Assembly (NCBI RefSeq): GCF_018863195.1
Contig: NZ_JAHKRT010000002.1
Coordinates: 124,001-188,000, forward strand
Length of the DNA stretch: 64,000 bases
Reading direction: 5' to 3'
Source: Sphingomonas quercus
GTDB taxonomy: Bacteria; Pseudomonadota; Alphaproteobacteria; Sphingomonadales; Sphingomonadaceae
The first letter of the stretch is position 1. The number at the start of each line of letters is the position of its first letter. The translations under genes and the position numbers were made by a program. The notes under the pieces were generated by a model that worked only from the letters and a program-made list of their open reading frames with translations, did no database searches and was not told where the DNA came from. Below, piece after piece: positions 62,886 to 64,000 of the stretch.

Positions 62886-62976
62886 CCCGTCACCCTGAAC
62901 GCGTTTCGGGGTCCGCCCCGCCACAGGCTCCGGAGTTCGTGGGGGCGTGGATGCCGAAACAGGTTCGGCATGACGG
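62886..62976. repeat. Extragenic palindromic repeat with two hairpins
   Basis: Two inverted repeats, ACCCTGAA..TTCGGGGT (62892-62912 region) and ATGCCGAA..TTCGGCAT (62951-62971), are enclosed by CCGTCA / TGACGG arms, giving a compact two-hairpin unit between xseA and the DUF2093 gene. Its wording (GTCACCCTGAAC.., ATGCCGAAACAGGTTCGGCATGAC) resembles the dispersed REP-like elements of sphingomonads. I saw no second copy in the window. Confidence 0.7.
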
Positions 62977-62997
62977 ATAGAGAGAAAGTCCACACAC

Positions 62998-63201
62998 ATG
63001 CTGATGTCCCAGGGGGCCGGCCGCCCCGCCCGCCTTCGCTTCCTCGACAATGGCTTCCGCCTGCTGTCGCCCGGCGATCACGTGGTTTGCGCCGTGTCGG
63101 GAGCGCCGATTCCGCTCGACCATCTGCGCTACTGGTCGGTGGCCAGACAGGAAGCCTATGCCACGCCGGAGATCGCCACCCGCGCCGCGCTCGGCCAGTG
63201 A
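62998..63201 (+). CDS. DUF2093 family protein
   Basis: 67 residues: ARLRFLDNGFRLLSPGDHVVCAVSGAPIPLDHLRYWSVARQEAY is the family core (quoted here in parts: FLDNGFRLLSPGDHVVC, IPLDHLRYWSV, QEAY). DUF2093 is short and alphaproteobacterial, with function unknown. A second ATG at 63004 is possible. It overlaps a possible GTG start of the next gene by 4 nt. Confidence 0.88.
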   Translation: MLMSQGAGRPARLRFLDNGFRLLSPGDHVVCAVSGAPIPLDHLRYWSVARQEAYATPEIATRAALGQ

Positions 63202-63245
63202 CGGCCCCGCTCCGTCCGAACCTTCCCCGCCGGTCGGGCGGCACC

Positions 63246-64000
63246 ATGAGAACTGCCGGCTCGGGCTTCGCCGGGAGCGAACGGACCGGGGGCACGACAT
63301 GCGGCGCCGCTATCCTCGCGATGGTGGCGCTGGCCGGCTGCGTGGCGCCGTCCGCGCCGCCGCGTACCGCGATGACAGCGCCGGCGCCCCCGCCTGCCGC
63401 GCCGGTGACACCGCCGCCGGCGCCCTTGCCCGGACCTGTCCTCACCGGCGAGCGCATCCAGGGCGGGCTGATCCACGGCACGGCGCCCGCCGGCACCCAG
63501 ATCATCCTCGACGGAAAGCCGGTGCCGACCGCGCCTGACGGGCGCTTCATCATCGCCTTCGACCGCGATGCCGGGCCGCAAGCCACGCTCATCGCCATTC
63601 TGCCGGACGGGCGGCGACAGACCGAGACCCTCGCCGTCGCGCCGCGCGCCTGGGAGATCGAGGAACTGCCCATCCCCAAGGGCACCTCGCCCAGCCCCGA
63701 GTTCCTGCGCATCCGCGGCGAGGAGCTGCGCCAGATCGCCGCCGCCCGCGCCATCGGCACCGACGCCGCCGGCTGGACCCAGTCTTTCCATTGGCCGATC
63801 ACCGGGCGGATCAGCGGGCTGTTCGGATCGCAACGCGTCTATCGCGGCGAGAAGGGCGCCTATCATTCGGGCACCGATGTCGCGCGGCCTGCGGGCACGC
63901 CGGTGGCGGCGCCGGCGGACGGCGTCGTGATCCTTGCCGCCGATCATCCCTTCACGCTGGAGGGCAATCTGCTGATGGTCGATCATGGCATGGGGCTGAA
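63246..64000 (+). CDS. M23 family peptidase, lipoprotein (3' end beyond the window)
   Basis: At least 251 residues from ATG 63246; GTG 63198 in the same frame, overlapping the DUF2093 stop, is an alternative. A hydrophobic stretch with a lipobox-like LAGC (~30-33) is followed by a proline-rich linker (~34-60), a beta-rich domain (GERIQGGLIHGTAPAGTQ, RQTETLAVAPRAWEIEELP) and the start of a LytM domain (FHWPITGRISGLFGSQRVY, HSGTDVARPAGTPVAAPADG with the H..D zinc motif, VDHGMGL). The HxH half is not in the window. It probably cuts peptidoglycan at the envelope. Confidence 0.85.
   Translation, partial: MRTAGSGFAGSERTGGTTCGAAILAMVALAGCVAPSAPPRTAMTAPAPPPAAPVTPPPAPLPGPVLTGERIQGGLIHGTAPAGTQIILDGKPVPTAPDGRFIIAFDRDAGPQATLIAILPDGRRQTETLAVAPRAWEIEELPIPKGTSPSPEFLRIRGEELRQIAAARAIGTDAAGWTQSFHWPITGRISGLFGSQRVYRGEKGAYHSGTDVARPAGTPVAAPADGVVILAADHPFTLEGNLLMVDHGMGL

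Noticed and set aside
61532-63802. 756-codon minus-strand frame over xseA and the M23 gene
   Set aside because: It crosses several plus-strand genes with family motifs and has antisense composition.

Overview
The window reads as chromosomal DNA of a high-GC alphaproteobacterium, most likely a sphingomonad (Sphingomonas or a close relative). This is inferred from family content: FeoAB, a COQ9-family protein, DUF2093, a RibB fused to a dead GTP-cyclohydrolase domain, a TonB-dependent receptor, RTX proteins with a type I exporter, and a two-hairpin extragenic repeat of a kind I associate with this order. I saw no tRNA or rRNA gene, CRISPR array, insertion sequence or phage gene.

Bases 1-24,900 form a cell-surface export and glycan island. 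Two paralogous RTX calcium-binding proteins (3-1217, cut by the left edge, and 11399-12580) lie either side of a complete type I secretion operon (TolC-like, ABC exporter, HlyD-like adaptor), whose last gene is followed with a 4-nt overlap by a sulfotransferase. A three-module glycosyltransferase is divergent from the exporter. On the minus strand, from 24,853 down to 12,681, runs a tightly packed eight-gene array: asparagine-synthase-like protein, SGNH-like protein, two GSCFA proteins, sulfotransferase, a 1290-residue glycosyltransferase with four modules, an M23 peptidase-like protein and a GT4 glycosyltransferase. Most junctions overlap by 4 nt. I infer a system that builds and decorates (sulfates, perhaps acylates) a surface polymer or the exported RTX protein. 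In front of this array sits a promoter-hairpin-terminator unit that looks like a small RNA or an attenuator.

Bases 25,100-34,000 carry DUF72, a TonB-dependent receptor, a LysR regulator, SSB, a ferrous iron operon (feoA-feoB, with a good Fur box), a COQ9-like protein and an EamA transporter. Bases 34,100-41,000 hold an old yellow enzyme, the riboflavin operon (ribD-ribE-ribBX-ribH plus a GNAT gene), gltX with a small membrane protein, and prs.

Bases 42,000-64,000 are mostly housekeeping: a HisN-like phosphatase, an AsmA protein, rpmI-rplT, pheS-pheT, metX-GNAT-metW divergent from hisC-tyrA, rpmB, tadA, a CorC/CNNM-type transporter, LemA, a helix-hairpin-helix protein, purD and xseA with overlapping divergent start codons, DUF2093, and an M23 lipoprotein cut by the right edge. 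Intergenic points of interest are a tiny hydrophobic peptide with two hairpins (49.5-49.7 kb) and a structured leader upstream of ribD (39.0 kb).
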